A stretch of 12,468 nucleotides of DNA from Pseudomonadota bacterium (GTDB lineage Bacteria; Pseudomonadota; Gammaproteobacteria; SZUA-229), in assembly GCA_015222965.1 (NCBI GenBank), contig JADFWF010000298.1:1-12468 (forward strand). Direction: 5' to 3'. Numbering within the stretch: position 1 is the stretch's first letter; the number at the start of each line of letters is the position of its first letter. The notes below the pieces were generated by a model, which had not been told where the DNA came from, did no database searches, and worked only from the letters and a program-made list of their open reading frames with translations. Both the position numbers and the translations under genes were made by a program. Of this stretch, positions 1 through 6,356 are shown in pieces.

Positions 1-90
1 CCCGCATCTTGTGATGCAGGTATTTTGACAGTATTTAGTGCGTTTTCACACAGTCTCCGAAGGAGCCGCATTTGATTATCTTTTGATCAG

Positions 91-726
91 TCAGGACTTC
101 TTTCTTCTAGCAATACCTATCAAGCCAATAAGACCTGAACCGAATAACCAGATGGCTGCTGGAATTGGGACGACTGTTAATCGAACGAGCGCCGAGCCGG
201 TGTCGAATAGGTAGTTCGTGTCACTGATTTCATCATCGTTGATCCTCAAGTAATCTTCATCGAGTGATCTTGAGTGAGTGTTAGAGTCATAAATGTATCC
301 AAATTTGTGCATACCGAGCGTTGTCTGATCTGCTGTAATAAAGTATGAATAACCGTCGCCGGATGTGTCTCCCCAATACGGCGCAATACTATCGAATAAT
401 CCACTATTCTGGGTGCTCCACCCGGCATTATAATAATTACTATCACCCCCGAAAGCATCGAAAAAATCACTAATCTCGGCAGTAGTAGCGTATCTCCATC
501 CTTCAAATTCTTGGCCTGTACCAAATTTTGAACTAATATCGGCATATGAACGGCTCGTAGTAGCTGTCAAATCCAACCACTCTAAACCACCGCCAGGACC
601 AGTACCCGTGACCCGTGTAATGAGATTATCACTATCTGTTTGCCAATCGGCATTTACGATTGCAGCATTCACACTGGTTGATAAAACCATAGTAGTTGCA
701 ACTAGTGCAATTGATTTGAAACCCAT
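91..726 (-). CDS. Secreted PEP-CTERM (VPxPA-type) sorting-signal protein
   Basis: The 211-residue product begins with a signal peptide (about residues 1-22, cleavage near SVNA-AI). It ends with a tripartite sorting tail at residues 186-211: the VPIPA motif, a hydrophobic segment with WLFGSGLIGLIGIA, and a basic RRKKS end. This is the VPxPA variant of the PEP-CTERM signal that exosortase processes in exopolysaccharide-producing Gram-negative bacteria. The body (about residues 45-105) carries the LEWLDLTAT...GWRYATTAEI pattern that I recognise from many PEP-CTERM proteins; its function is unknown. No enzyme motif or cysteine pair is visible. The start is well supported by AAGGAG just upstream of the ATG. 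A sigma-54 promoter lies about 70-80 bases upstream, so expression probably needs RpoN and an enhancer-binding protein. The exosortase must be encoded elsewhere. The family assignment is secure; the role at the surface or in the matrix is inferred. Confidence 0.9.
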   Translation of the reverse strand: MGFKSIALVATTMVLSTSVNAAIVNADWQTDSDNLITRVTGTGPGGGLEWLDLTATTSRSYADISSKFGTGQEFEGWRYATTAEISDFFDAFGGDSNYYNAGWSTQNSGLFDSIAPYWGDTSGDGYSYFITADQTTLGMHKFGYIYDSNTHSRSLDEDYLRINDDEISDTNYLFDTGSALVRLTVVPIPAAIWLFGSGLIGLIGIARRKKS

Positions 727-792
727 TTTCTCCTTCCTTATATAGTTTATTTAGTCGTCATTGCGACGTAAGATTGCTTTAGAGACAACACA

Positions 793-808
793 AGCAAGAA
801 ACATGCCG
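793..808 (-). promoter_or_regulatory. Sigma-54 (RpoN) promoter of the PEP-CTERM gene
   Basis: Read on the minus strand the site is CGGCATGTTTCTTGCT. Against the consensus TGGCAYRNNNNTTGCW only the first base differs, and the essential GG and GC doublets are exactly ten bases apart. Transcription would start near 782-783, leaving a leader of about 56 bases with AAGGAG before the ATG at 726. Sigma-54 control of PEP-CTERM genes through the PrsK/PrsR two-component pair is known in other proteobacteria, so the placement makes biological sense. No activator site could be assigned upstream. Confidence 0.75.
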
Positions 809-995
809 TAATTAGAAACCATCGTAATATCTGCTAGTTAATAAAACATTAGTATTTGCTTATTTTTTAACGTGTAAAACTTACCAGACAAAATACTGGA
901 TTTAAGGTTGGATACGTCAGGGTTTCTTTATAGTTTCTGGATGACCGTTACGGGTCGAAAGCAGACACACCAGCAGACAATATAATTAAAATATT
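809..995. other. Intergenic stretch without a gene
   Basis: This AT-rich gap between the nucleotide phosphorylase-like gene and the PEP-CTERM promoter contains no plausible open frame. The only structure seen is a small palindrome GTAA-AAC-TTAC (874-884), about 70-80 bases upstream of the sigma-54 site, where an activator could bind. No terminator for the upstream gene was recognised. Confidence 0.4.
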
Positions 996-2009
996 TTAAT
1001 CATCAGACAATAAACCCAAAGCTTCTGCCACAGACCGCTCATCGATCAAACTGAAGGTTTCCGCATCAGACACTGTTACAGAACCAGCCATATCGATCCA
1101 GCCGGCACCATCTAACCATTCCGGCAGATCTACTGTACCCTGATACTTTCTTGGTATGACGTAACAGTAATTATTTAGATACAGGCAATTAAATGCTTTA
1201 TCTGACTCGGTCAGTTGATCTAAATATTCCCATGAGGATTCAGCATCCGCAAACCGCTTTACCTCTAACGGATATTCTTTATCACCGCCATTTTGCTGCC
1301 AGTGATCTTTTTCTATCGCAAATTTTTGCTGCCGAATAAAACCCTGGAAATGAAAATGGTTAACTGATGCACCGGCCGCCAAACTGTTATAGCCGATACC
1401 AAGTCCGGGAAATATCTCACGCATTTCATCTACAAGAGAAAATACATACTGGTGCGTTTTCTGCGTTAACAACTGAGAACTGTTTTTCTCTGGCGATAAG
1501 ACGATGAGTAAGTGGTAGTCAGAAAACGGGAACTTGTTAAAAAGCACACGTAGCTTTATGTCTTTATAAACACCTTCCCATAATATCTCAGGCTTCAGGA
1601 ATGACTTATTAAAATGAAATCTTGTTTCATCAAACCACTGTTTTATCGACGACAGGATCTGCGATGAACTACGCGCCGGGCGCATCTGTCGCATCGAGTT
1701 ATATACGATCTCCCAATCACCGATGGTCTTATATTGCCAGACAGGAATATCATCCAGATCAAGCTTGAGCAATTTCTCAAAGACATCGATATCATCCTTA
1801 GGGGCTTTAAGCTTTCCTGTTTTGTGATTATCTTTTAGAGCAATAAATGTACTTTCCAGATCTGTCTGCAACTCGTTTTGCAAAAACGCATCCTGATGAC
1901 TGTTTGCAAGCACCAGGATAAAGGCGCCCAGCTCATCGTCAGACAGCATGTTTTTTAACTTACTAACGAACAGGGATTTAAATTGAGTTATATCTTTGGC
2001 GATAAACAT
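996..2009 (-). CDS. HIT/GalT-superfamily nucleotide phosphorylase-like protein
   Basis: The product is 337 residues from the chosen ATG. Its core reads FNKFPFSDYHLLIVLSPE (about 157-174) followed by GYNSLAAGASVNHFHFQ (about 206-222). The HxHxQ at His218, His220 and Gln222 is the active-site arrangement of the GalT/Ap4A-phosphorylase branch of the HIT superfamily, in which one His forms a nucleotidyl intermediate. A later YVIPRK (about 283-288) also fits that fold. It probably transfers or phosphorolyses a nucleotidyl group from a dinucleotide or NDP-sugar; the substrate cannot be read. A longer reading starting at 2066 is open, but its extra residues come from the CACAGAG repeat, so I rejected it. 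The ATG at 2009 lacks a clear ribosome binding site, and a later ATG at 1949 is possible. The gene lies downstream of the ParA gene on the same strand, with the hairpin repeat between them. Confidence 0.6.
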   Translation of the reverse strand: MFIAKDITQFKSLFVSKLKNMLSDDELGAFILVLANSHQDAFLQNELQTDLESTFIALKDNHKTGKLKAPKDDIDVFEKLLKLDLDDIPVWQYKTIGDWEIVYNSMRQMRPARSSSQILSSIKQWFDETRFHFNKSFLKPEILWEGVYKDIKLRVLFNKFPFSDYHLLIVLSPEKNSSQLLTQKTHQYVFSLVDEMREIFPGLGIGYNSLAAGASVNHFHFQGFIRQQKFAIEKDHWQQNGGDKEYPLEVKRFADAESSWEYLDQLTESDKAFNCLYLNNYCYVIPRKYQGTVDLPEWLDGAGWIDMAGSVTVSDAETFSLIDERSVAEALGLLSDD

Positions 2010-2031
2010 AAAAAAACAACAAACAAAATAT

Positions 2032-2138
2032 TTCACCACAGAGGCACAGAGAGCACAGAGGTTCAACTGGTTTACAGCGCCGTAGGCGCAGCAATAAATA
2101 AATGGTTTTCTCTGCGCTCTCTGTGCCTCTGTGGTGAA
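2032..2138. repeat. Inverted CACAGAG-rich dispersed repeat forming a long hairpin
   Basis: Two 29-base arms, 2032-2060 and 2110-2138, are reverse complements with a single mismatch. They enclose a 49-base loop that itself holds a perfect small hairpin, GCGCC-GTA-GGCGC (2077-2089). Each arm is a run of degenerate RCAGAG units. The right arm begins seven bases beyond the stop codon of the ParA gene, so the minus-strand transcript would fold here between the two genes. It lacks a clean U-tract, so it may act as a processing or attenuation element rather than a true terminator. A third, diverged copy lies at 12417-12448. Confidence 0.8.
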
Positions 2139-2145
2139 TAAGTTT

Positions 2146-2784
2146 TTAAGGCATACTGCGTTTACTGCGCAACCATTTGGTCAGCGGCTCCCAATCCTCC
2201 AGGTCCTGGTAGACCTGTGATGGCGCCATTTCGAAGATGCCTAAACCGCGTTCTTCCGCACGGATATAGTTTTGTGTATCACGCAGCGTAGCTATGTAAG
2301 GCAATTTCATCGATTTAATGAAATCATATAACTCTGAAAATATGATGGTATTCTCACGAACACGGTTTGCGACAACACCGACTTTTACTTCCTTGCGGGC
2401 AACTCGCCCATTCTTCTGAACTTCTGCCATGTATTTTATTGCCGCACGCATATCGATCGGCGATGGCAGCACTGGAAATATGACCGTTTCGACCTTGCGC
2501 ATTATCTGCGTAAGCTCCTTGCCGTGTATCCGCGCCGGCGCATCCATTATCACGTAGTCGGTATCTTTTGCTACGCGCAGAGGATCTTTATGAGCGGCGA
2601 TACCCTCGATATGCGGCCATTTTTCATCACGCGCCTCTAACCATGCCAGGCTGGATTCCTGTGGATCGTAATCGGCCAGAACAACTTTCTTGCCCATCTC
2701 AAATGCAAAGTAACTGGCAAGATTAGTAGAAATTGTACTTTTTCCACAACCGCCTTTTGCGTTTAATACCAGTATCGTCCTCAT
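2146..2784 (-). CDS. Orphan ParA/MinD-type ATPase
   Basis: The 212-residue protein is a compact deviant-Walker ATPase. Walker A is KGGCGKST at residues 10-17, including the signature lysine Lys10. The A'-like segment is LADYDPQESSLAWLEAR (36-52), and the Walker B-like segment is YVIMDAPA (77-84). Family members dimerise on ATP, often bind DNA or membrane, and position plasmids, chromosomes or protein cargo. I chose the ATG at 2784 because AAGGGGA lies about seven bases upstream and the family normally begins M-x-x-I; an in-frame start at 2832 would add 16 non-conserved residues. No ParB-like partner or parS-like cluster is adjacent. It is therefore more likely an orphan that positions cargo, or a general ParA-family protein, than a segregation locus. 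The cargo is unknown. Confidence 0.85.
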   Translation of the reverse strand: MRTILVLNAKGGCGKSTISTNLASYFAFEMGKKVVLADYDPQESSLAWLEARDEKWPHIEGIAAHKDPLRVAKDTDYVIMDAPARIHGKELTQIMRKVETVIFPVLPSPIDMRAAIKYMAEVQKNGRVARKEVKVGVVANRVRENTIIFSELYDFIKSMKLPYIATLRDTQNYIRAEERGLGIFEMAPSQVYQDLEDWEPLTKWLRSKRSMP

Positions 2785-2893
2785 GATCCATCCCCTTGCG
2801 AATTTATTACGAGCTAGTGTCTGCGAATGCAAAGATATTACACGATTTAAGGCAGCTCTGATTAACTCTCATCATGCTTTATGAAGTTAAAAA

Positions 2894-2931
2894 CGCACCA
2901 TTAGCCGTCGTGCGCGCACTATTTTGGCGCA
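2894..2931. promoter_or_regulatory. NtrC-like tandem palindromes upstream of the sigma-54 promoter
   Basis: Two overlapping inverted repeats are seen: CGCAC-N11-GTGCG (2894-2914) and TGCGC-N11-GCGCA (2911-2931). Within the second, the 17 bases CGCACTATTTTGGCGCA (2915-2931) match the NtrC operator pattern TGCACYA-N3-TGGTGCA except for a T-to-C change in each arm. Its centre is about 120 bases upstream of the predicted start of the sigma-54 promoter at 3015-3031, a normal distance for an enhancer. NtrC itself, or another enhancer-binding protein of that family, could bind. This is inference from pattern and position. Confidence 0.4.
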
Positions 2932-3006
2932 AAATTTTAACTTAATCGTCACAAAACAATAATCAAATTTTCATAACTTATTGAAATGATTAGCACTGTA
3001 ATAGTG

Positions 3007-3031
3007 ATGCCATATTGGCATATATATTGCT
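3007..3031 (+). promoter_or_regulatory. Sigma-54 (RpoN) promoter of the 49-codon gene
   Basis: TGGCATATATATTGCT at 3016-3031 fits the sigma-54 consensus TGGCAYRNNNNTTGCW at every fixed position and is preceded by the favoured T. GG (3017-3018) and GC (3029-3030) are exactly ten bases apart. The start of transcription would be near 3042, about 48 bases before the ATG. The -24 element also forms half of a 15-base palindrome, ATGCCA-TAT-TGGCAT (3007-3021), which could let a repressor compete with RpoN. No sigma-70 promoter of correct spacing was found here. Confidence 0.75.
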
Positions 3032-3089
3032 TTTATTAATCTTATACAGGAATGCATAACCTGTTTAATTGATACCAAAGGACAAGATA

Positions 3090-3239
3090 ATGACTCATCC
3101 AACAAAAACTATGGCACTGGCGCTTACCCTCTCAACAATGTTTGTTATTTTTAATATTGTTGCTGTAACCCAGGGCACAGCGGAAAATTATTACAGCCAG
3201 ATCGAACATTTCATCGCAACTTTATTACCTCAGCTGTAA
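3090..3239 (+). CDS. Small exported or single-pass membrane protein (49 aa)
   Basis: This short gene encodes 49 residues. The N-terminus MTHPTKTMAL carries one Lys, then a hydrophobic stretch runs to about residue 27 (MALALTLSTMFVIFNIVAV), followed by a polar segment TQGTAENYYSQIEH and a more hydrophobic end, FIATLLPQL. It could be a single-pass inner-membrane micro-protein or a secreted peptide with its signal sequence. Translation is well supported: AAAGGA lies seven bases before the ATG, a sigma-54 promoter lies upstream, and a strong terminator follows 35 bases after the stop. That makes a self-contained transcription unit of roughly 260 bases. I do not recognise the family. The NtrC-like palindromes suggest, without proving, expression under nitrogen limitation or another sigma-54-linked cue. 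A dual-function small RNA is an alternative reading. Confidence 0.65.
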   Translation: MTHPTKTMALALTLSTMFVIFNIVAVTQGTAENYYSQIEHFIATLLPQL

Positions 3240-3274
3240 AAACTTATAGCTCGTTTTCAGAGCCTCAATACAAT

Positions 3275-3302
3275 AAAAAAGCCTCGGATCCGAGGCTTTT
3301 TT
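3275..3302. terminator. Bidirectional intrinsic terminator
   Basis: The palindrome GCCTCGGATCCGAGGC (3281-3296) is flanked by a run of A on the left and a run of T on the right, so it has a G/C-rich stem and a U-tract on both strands. It ends the 49-codon gene on the plus strand and the pnt operon, whose last stop is at 3341, on the minus strand. Confidence 0.9.
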
Positions 3303-3340
3303 ATTTAGCAATTTTTAGTCCTGATTCTAACAAACTATTA

Positions 3341-4756
3341 CTACAGCTCTTTAATACCGGCAATTAACGCAGCAACGGCTTTCTGACCATCACCGTATAA
3401 CATCTGCGTATTGTCCGCGTAGAACAGGTGATTCTCTATGCCAGAGAAACCTGCACCTTTACCACGTTTGATCACGATGACGTTCTGCGCTTTGTCCGCA
3501 TCCAGAATCGGCATACCGTAGATAGGGCTGTCCGGATTAGAACGTGCCACCGGGTTAACCACATCATTAGCACCGATGACCAACGCCACATCAGCCGTCG
3601 GGAATTCAGGATTGATCTCTTCCAGATCTAAAATATTATCGTAGTCCACGCCAGCTTCAGCTAGCAGTACATTCATGTGACCAGGCATACGGCCAGCCAC
3701 CGGATGAATCGCATACTTCACATCGATACCACGCGCTTCGAGAAGGTCACCCATCTCTTTTAGTTTATGCTGCGCCTGCGCTACCGCCATACCGTAACCC
3801 GGTACGATGATTACTTTCTGACCGTAGGCCATCATGATGGCAGCATCATTCGCCTGGATCTCTTTCATGCTGCCTTCGATCTCTTCTTCTGCAGCCGCAC
3901 CGCCATCACTGCCAAAGCTGCTGAACAGTACATTTGAGATCGGACGATTCATCGCTTTCGCCATCAACTGGGTCAGCAAGGTGCCGGAAGAACCCACCAC
4001 CGTGCCTGCGATAATCATCGCCGCGTTGTTTAATACGAAACCTTCAAAGGCGACCGCAAGACCGGTTAACGCGTTAAACAGTGAGATGACCACTGGCATA
4101 TCAGCACCGCCGATTGGCAAGGTGACCATCACGCCCAGGATGAGCGCCAAGACAAAGAAAATCATCACATGTTCAAAACTTACAGAGCTGCTTGTTGCAA
4201 CCAGGTAACCGAATACACAGACTGCAATGAACAAACCGATATTGATGACCTGGTGCAGTGGCAGACGTAATGTCTTTTTCATGATGCCCTGCAGCTTGGC
4301 GAACGCCACCGCCGAACCCGAAAATGAAATTGCACCGATGACTGCACCGAGAACGGCAAGTATCTGAATTGTTAACCCATGACTCTCTGCACCGGCAGAT
4401 AATTTGACCAGCTCGACCGCCGCGATAGCAGCCGCAGCGCCGCCGCCCATGCCGTTATACATAGCGATCATCTGCGGCATGTCGGTCATCGCAACACGCT
4501 TGGCTGAGATGTATGCCACGGTAGAACCGGCAGCAATAGCAACCAGCATCAACTGTAGATTAATACTGCCAACTTCAAGGCTTATCTGCGGCGCACCGAA
4601 AGTTACCAGTGATGCGACAACCATACCGATGCCAGCCCAGACGATACCGCGATGTGCAGTAACCGGCGATGACATCTGCTTTAAACCGATGATGAATACC
4701 GCGGCGGTAAGGAAATAAACTGCGTCGATACCAAAATTAATAAAGCTAGAACTCAT
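3341..4756 (-). CDS. pntB: Proton-translocating NAD(P) transhydrogenase, beta subunit
   Basis: The 471-residue product is the inner-membrane beta subunit. It has several transmembrane helices in about residues 1-265, then the soluble NADP(H)-binding domain III. There PGYGMAVAQAQ (319-329), IGANDVVNP (394-402) and KRGKGAGFSGIEN (430-442) are the expected nucleotide-binding and gating motifs. With PntAa and PntAb it couples inward proton movement to hydride transfer from NADH to NADP+, supplying NADPH. The GADMPVVISLFN segment (217-228) keeps the conserved Asn of the proton path. At residue 101, where E. coli PntB has His91 in MTEMPELVAILH, this protein has Asn in MTDMPQMIAMYN, as in a distinct PntB branch. 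The ATG overlaps the pntAb stop (ATGA), so translation is probably coupled. Length matches E. coli PntB closely. Confidence 0.96.
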   Translation of the reverse strand: MSSSFINFGIDAVYFLTAAVFIIGLKQMSSPVTAHRGIVWAGIGMVVASLVTFGAPQISLEVGSINLQLMLVAIAAGSTVAYISAKRVAMTDMPQMIAMYNGMGGGAAAAIAAVELVKLSAGAESHGLTIQILAVLGAVIGAISFSGSAVAFAKLQGIMKKTLRLPLHQVINIGLFIAVCVFGYLVATSSSVSFEHVMIFFVLALILGVMVTLPIGGADMPVVISLFNALTGLAVAFEGFVLNNAAMIIAGTVVGSSGTLLTQLMAKAMNRPISNVLFSSFGSDGGAAAEEEIEGSMKEIQANDAAIMMAYGQKVIIVPGYGMAVAQAQHKLKEMGDLLEARGIDVKYAIHPVAGRMPGHMNVLLAEAGVDYDNILDLEEINPEFPTADVALVIGANDVVNPVARSNPDSPIYGMPILDADKAQNVIVIKRGKGAGFSGIENHLFYADNTQMLYGDGQKAVAALIAGIKEL

Positions 4757-5058
4757 GACTGCGCCTCATCTTTATTTTTCGGCTTATGCTGGAACATTTC
4801 CAGCATGCGAACCGTGGCCACATAACCACCGACGGCATTACCTGCTGCCATAGCAACAGCGATAAACCCTATGGTTAATTGCAGCGGCCCTTCAGCACCA
4901 CCCATGACGATCATGGCACCAACCAGCACGATGCCGTGCACGAAGTTCGAGCCCGACATCAACGGGGTATGTAATATAACCGGTACGCGGCTGATGACTT
5001 CATAGCCGGTAAAGGCTGAAAGCATAAATATGTATAACGCGGGTAAACCTTCAATCAT
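4753..5058 (-). CDS. pntAb: NAD(P) transhydrogenase, alpha-2 (membrane) subunit
   Basis: The 101-residue protein corresponds to the membrane part of the E. coli alpha subunit, encoded separately as in Rhodospirillum-type operons. The segment YEVISRVPVILHTPLMSGSN (about 19-38) is the family's signature. Three hydrophobic helices cover roughly residues 5-20, 38-54 and 58-85, and a charged tail KPKNKDEAQS ends the chain. It forms the membrane domain II of the enzyme together with PntB. The gene follows pntAa after a 27-base gap containing an AAAGAG ribosome binding site, and its stop overlaps the pntB start by four bases. Confidence 0.95.
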   Translation of the reverse strand: MIEGLPALYIFMLSAFTGYEVISRVPVILHTPLMSGSNFVHGIVLVGAMIVMGGAEGPLQLTIGFIAVAMAAGNAVGGYVATVRMLEMFQHKPKNKDEAQS

Positions 5059-5085
5059 AGCTTTTACTCTTTAAATTTTGTCGCC

Positions 5086-6207
5086 TTATTTATCTTTGTA
5101 GTGCTCATGCACGATGGCGCCATCACGGGTCAATACACAACCGGCAATCACATCATCTTCAAAATTCAATTCCAGGTTACCGTCTTCAGTGATGAACGGT
5201 GATACCAGGTTAAATAGATTCTTGGCGTACATCTCACTGGCGTGGATAGGTAATTCACCAGCAACATTTAGCGGCCCGTGAATGGTTACGCGGTCTTTGT
5301 ATTCGAAAGTTTCGCCCGGTTTAGTCAGCTCACAGTTGCCGCCGCCTTCGGAAGCCAGATCGACGATCACCGAACCGGTTTTCATCTCTTCGACCATGGC
5401 TTCAGAAATAATCTTCGGCGAAGGTCGGCCCGGAATAGCCGCAGTACTTATAATCACGTCTGACATCGCAATGTGTTTTGCCAGCACATCCTGCTGCTGT
5501 TGTTTTTCATCATCCGTCAGTTCGCGCGCATAACCGCCTTCGCCATCAGCGCTGACACCGGTATCGACAAACTTAGCGCCCAGAGACTCTACCTGCTCAC
5601 GCGTAGCAGAGCGCACGTCATAGGCTTCGACGATAGCACCCAGGCGTTTAGCCGTCGCGATCGCCTGCAGACCGGCAACACCGACACCGATGATCAAAAC
5701 TTTTGCCGGGCGGATAGTGCCCGCCGCTGTGGTCAGCATCGGGAAGAACACGGGCGCTAACTGCGCACCCATCAAGACACCCATATAACCGGCGATCGAT
5801 GCCTGTGAAGACAACGCATCCATCGACTGTGCGCGGGTGATACGAGGCACCAGCTCCATCGCCAGCGAGGTGATTTTTTTATCGCACATCAGCTGCATCA
5901 TCTCGGCGTTTTTACTGGGGATCATGAAACCGACCACAGTACAGCCATCATTCATCTGTTTGAGCTCATCCAGCGTTGGCGGCGTCACTTTAAATACCAG
6001 GTCTGCCTCTTTATACAATGCAGCTGCATCAGCGACCGTTTCAACACCGGCAAATTCTTCATCTTTGAAATAAGATGACAGCGCTGCGCCTTGCTGCATG
6101 GCAATTTTGATGCCTGCAGCAATTAACTTTTTAGCCACATCGGGTGACAACGCAATGCGTCTTTCACCTGGGGCAATCTCATTAGGTACAACCAGCCTAG
6201 TGGGCAT
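5086..6207 (-). CDS. pntAa: NAD(P) transhydrogenase, alpha-1 (NAD-binding) subunit
   Basis: The 373-residue soluble subunit is related to alanine dehydrogenase and carries the NAD(H)-binding domain I. The N-terminus VPNEIAPGERRIALSPD (about 7-23) is typical of the family. RAQSMDALSSQASIAGY (125-141) forms the loop that contacts NAD near the hydride-transfer site. VLIIGVGVAGLQAIATAKRLGA (170-191) is the Rossmann nucleotide fold, with EAYDVR following. The chain stops after domain I, so this is the split three-gene form rather than the fused E. coli PntA. It is the first gene of the pntAa-pntAb-pntB operon. GGAG lies about five bases before the ATG. A TATACT at 6243-6248 on the minus strand could be the -10 box, but no convincing -35 box goes with it. 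Confidence 0.96.
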   Translation of the reverse strand: MPTRLVVPNEIAPGERRIALSPDVAKKLIAAGIKIAMQQGAALSSYFKDEEFAGVETVADAAALYKEADLVFKVTPPTLDELKQMNDGCTVVGFMIPSKNAEMMQLMCDKKITSLAMELVPRITRAQSMDALSSQASIAGYMGVLMGAQLAPVFFPMLTTAAGTIRPAKVLIIGVGVAGLQAIATAKRLGAIVEAYDVRSATREQVESLGAKFVDTGVSADGEGGYARELTDDEKQQQQDVLAKHIAMSDVIISTAAIPGRPSPKIISEAMVEEMKTGSVIVDLASEGGGNCELTKPGETFEYKDRVTIHGPLNVAGELPIHASEMYAKNLFNLVSPFITEDGNLELNFEDDVIAGCVLTRDGAIVHEHYKDK

Positions 6208-6356
6208 GGGGACTCCGGAATTAGTACAAAAAAATATTGGGCAGTATATTACCTGATTCTTATGGCTTGCTCTATCAAATAAACCATGAATTACTTGAGC
6301 ATCAAAGCCAAATCTGTCACTCTTCGCCCAATTACCCTAACTTCTGTAGTAATAAA

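Noticed and set aside
4..17. GCATC-TTGT-GATGC hairpin at the left edge as a terminator for the PEP-CTERM gene
   Set aside because: The stem is short and no T-run follows on the minus strand within the window.
2010..2066. N-terminal extension of the phosphorylase-like protein
   Set aside because: The extra residues are a translation of the dispersed CACAGAG repeat and have no ribosome binding site.
2032..2138. CRISPR-like array from the repeated CACAGAG units
   Set aside because: Units are short, degenerate and contiguous, with no spacers of regular length and no cas genes.
3834..4718. Plus-strand open frames opposite pntB (3834-4208 and 4404-4718)
   Set aside because: Antisense shadows of a strongly conserved gene; no promoters or ribosome binding sites.
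6237..6356. Forty extra residues at the N-terminus of ferrochelatase from a TTG
   Set aside because: Not like the family, TTG start without a ribosome binding site, and it overlaps the probable pnt promoter.
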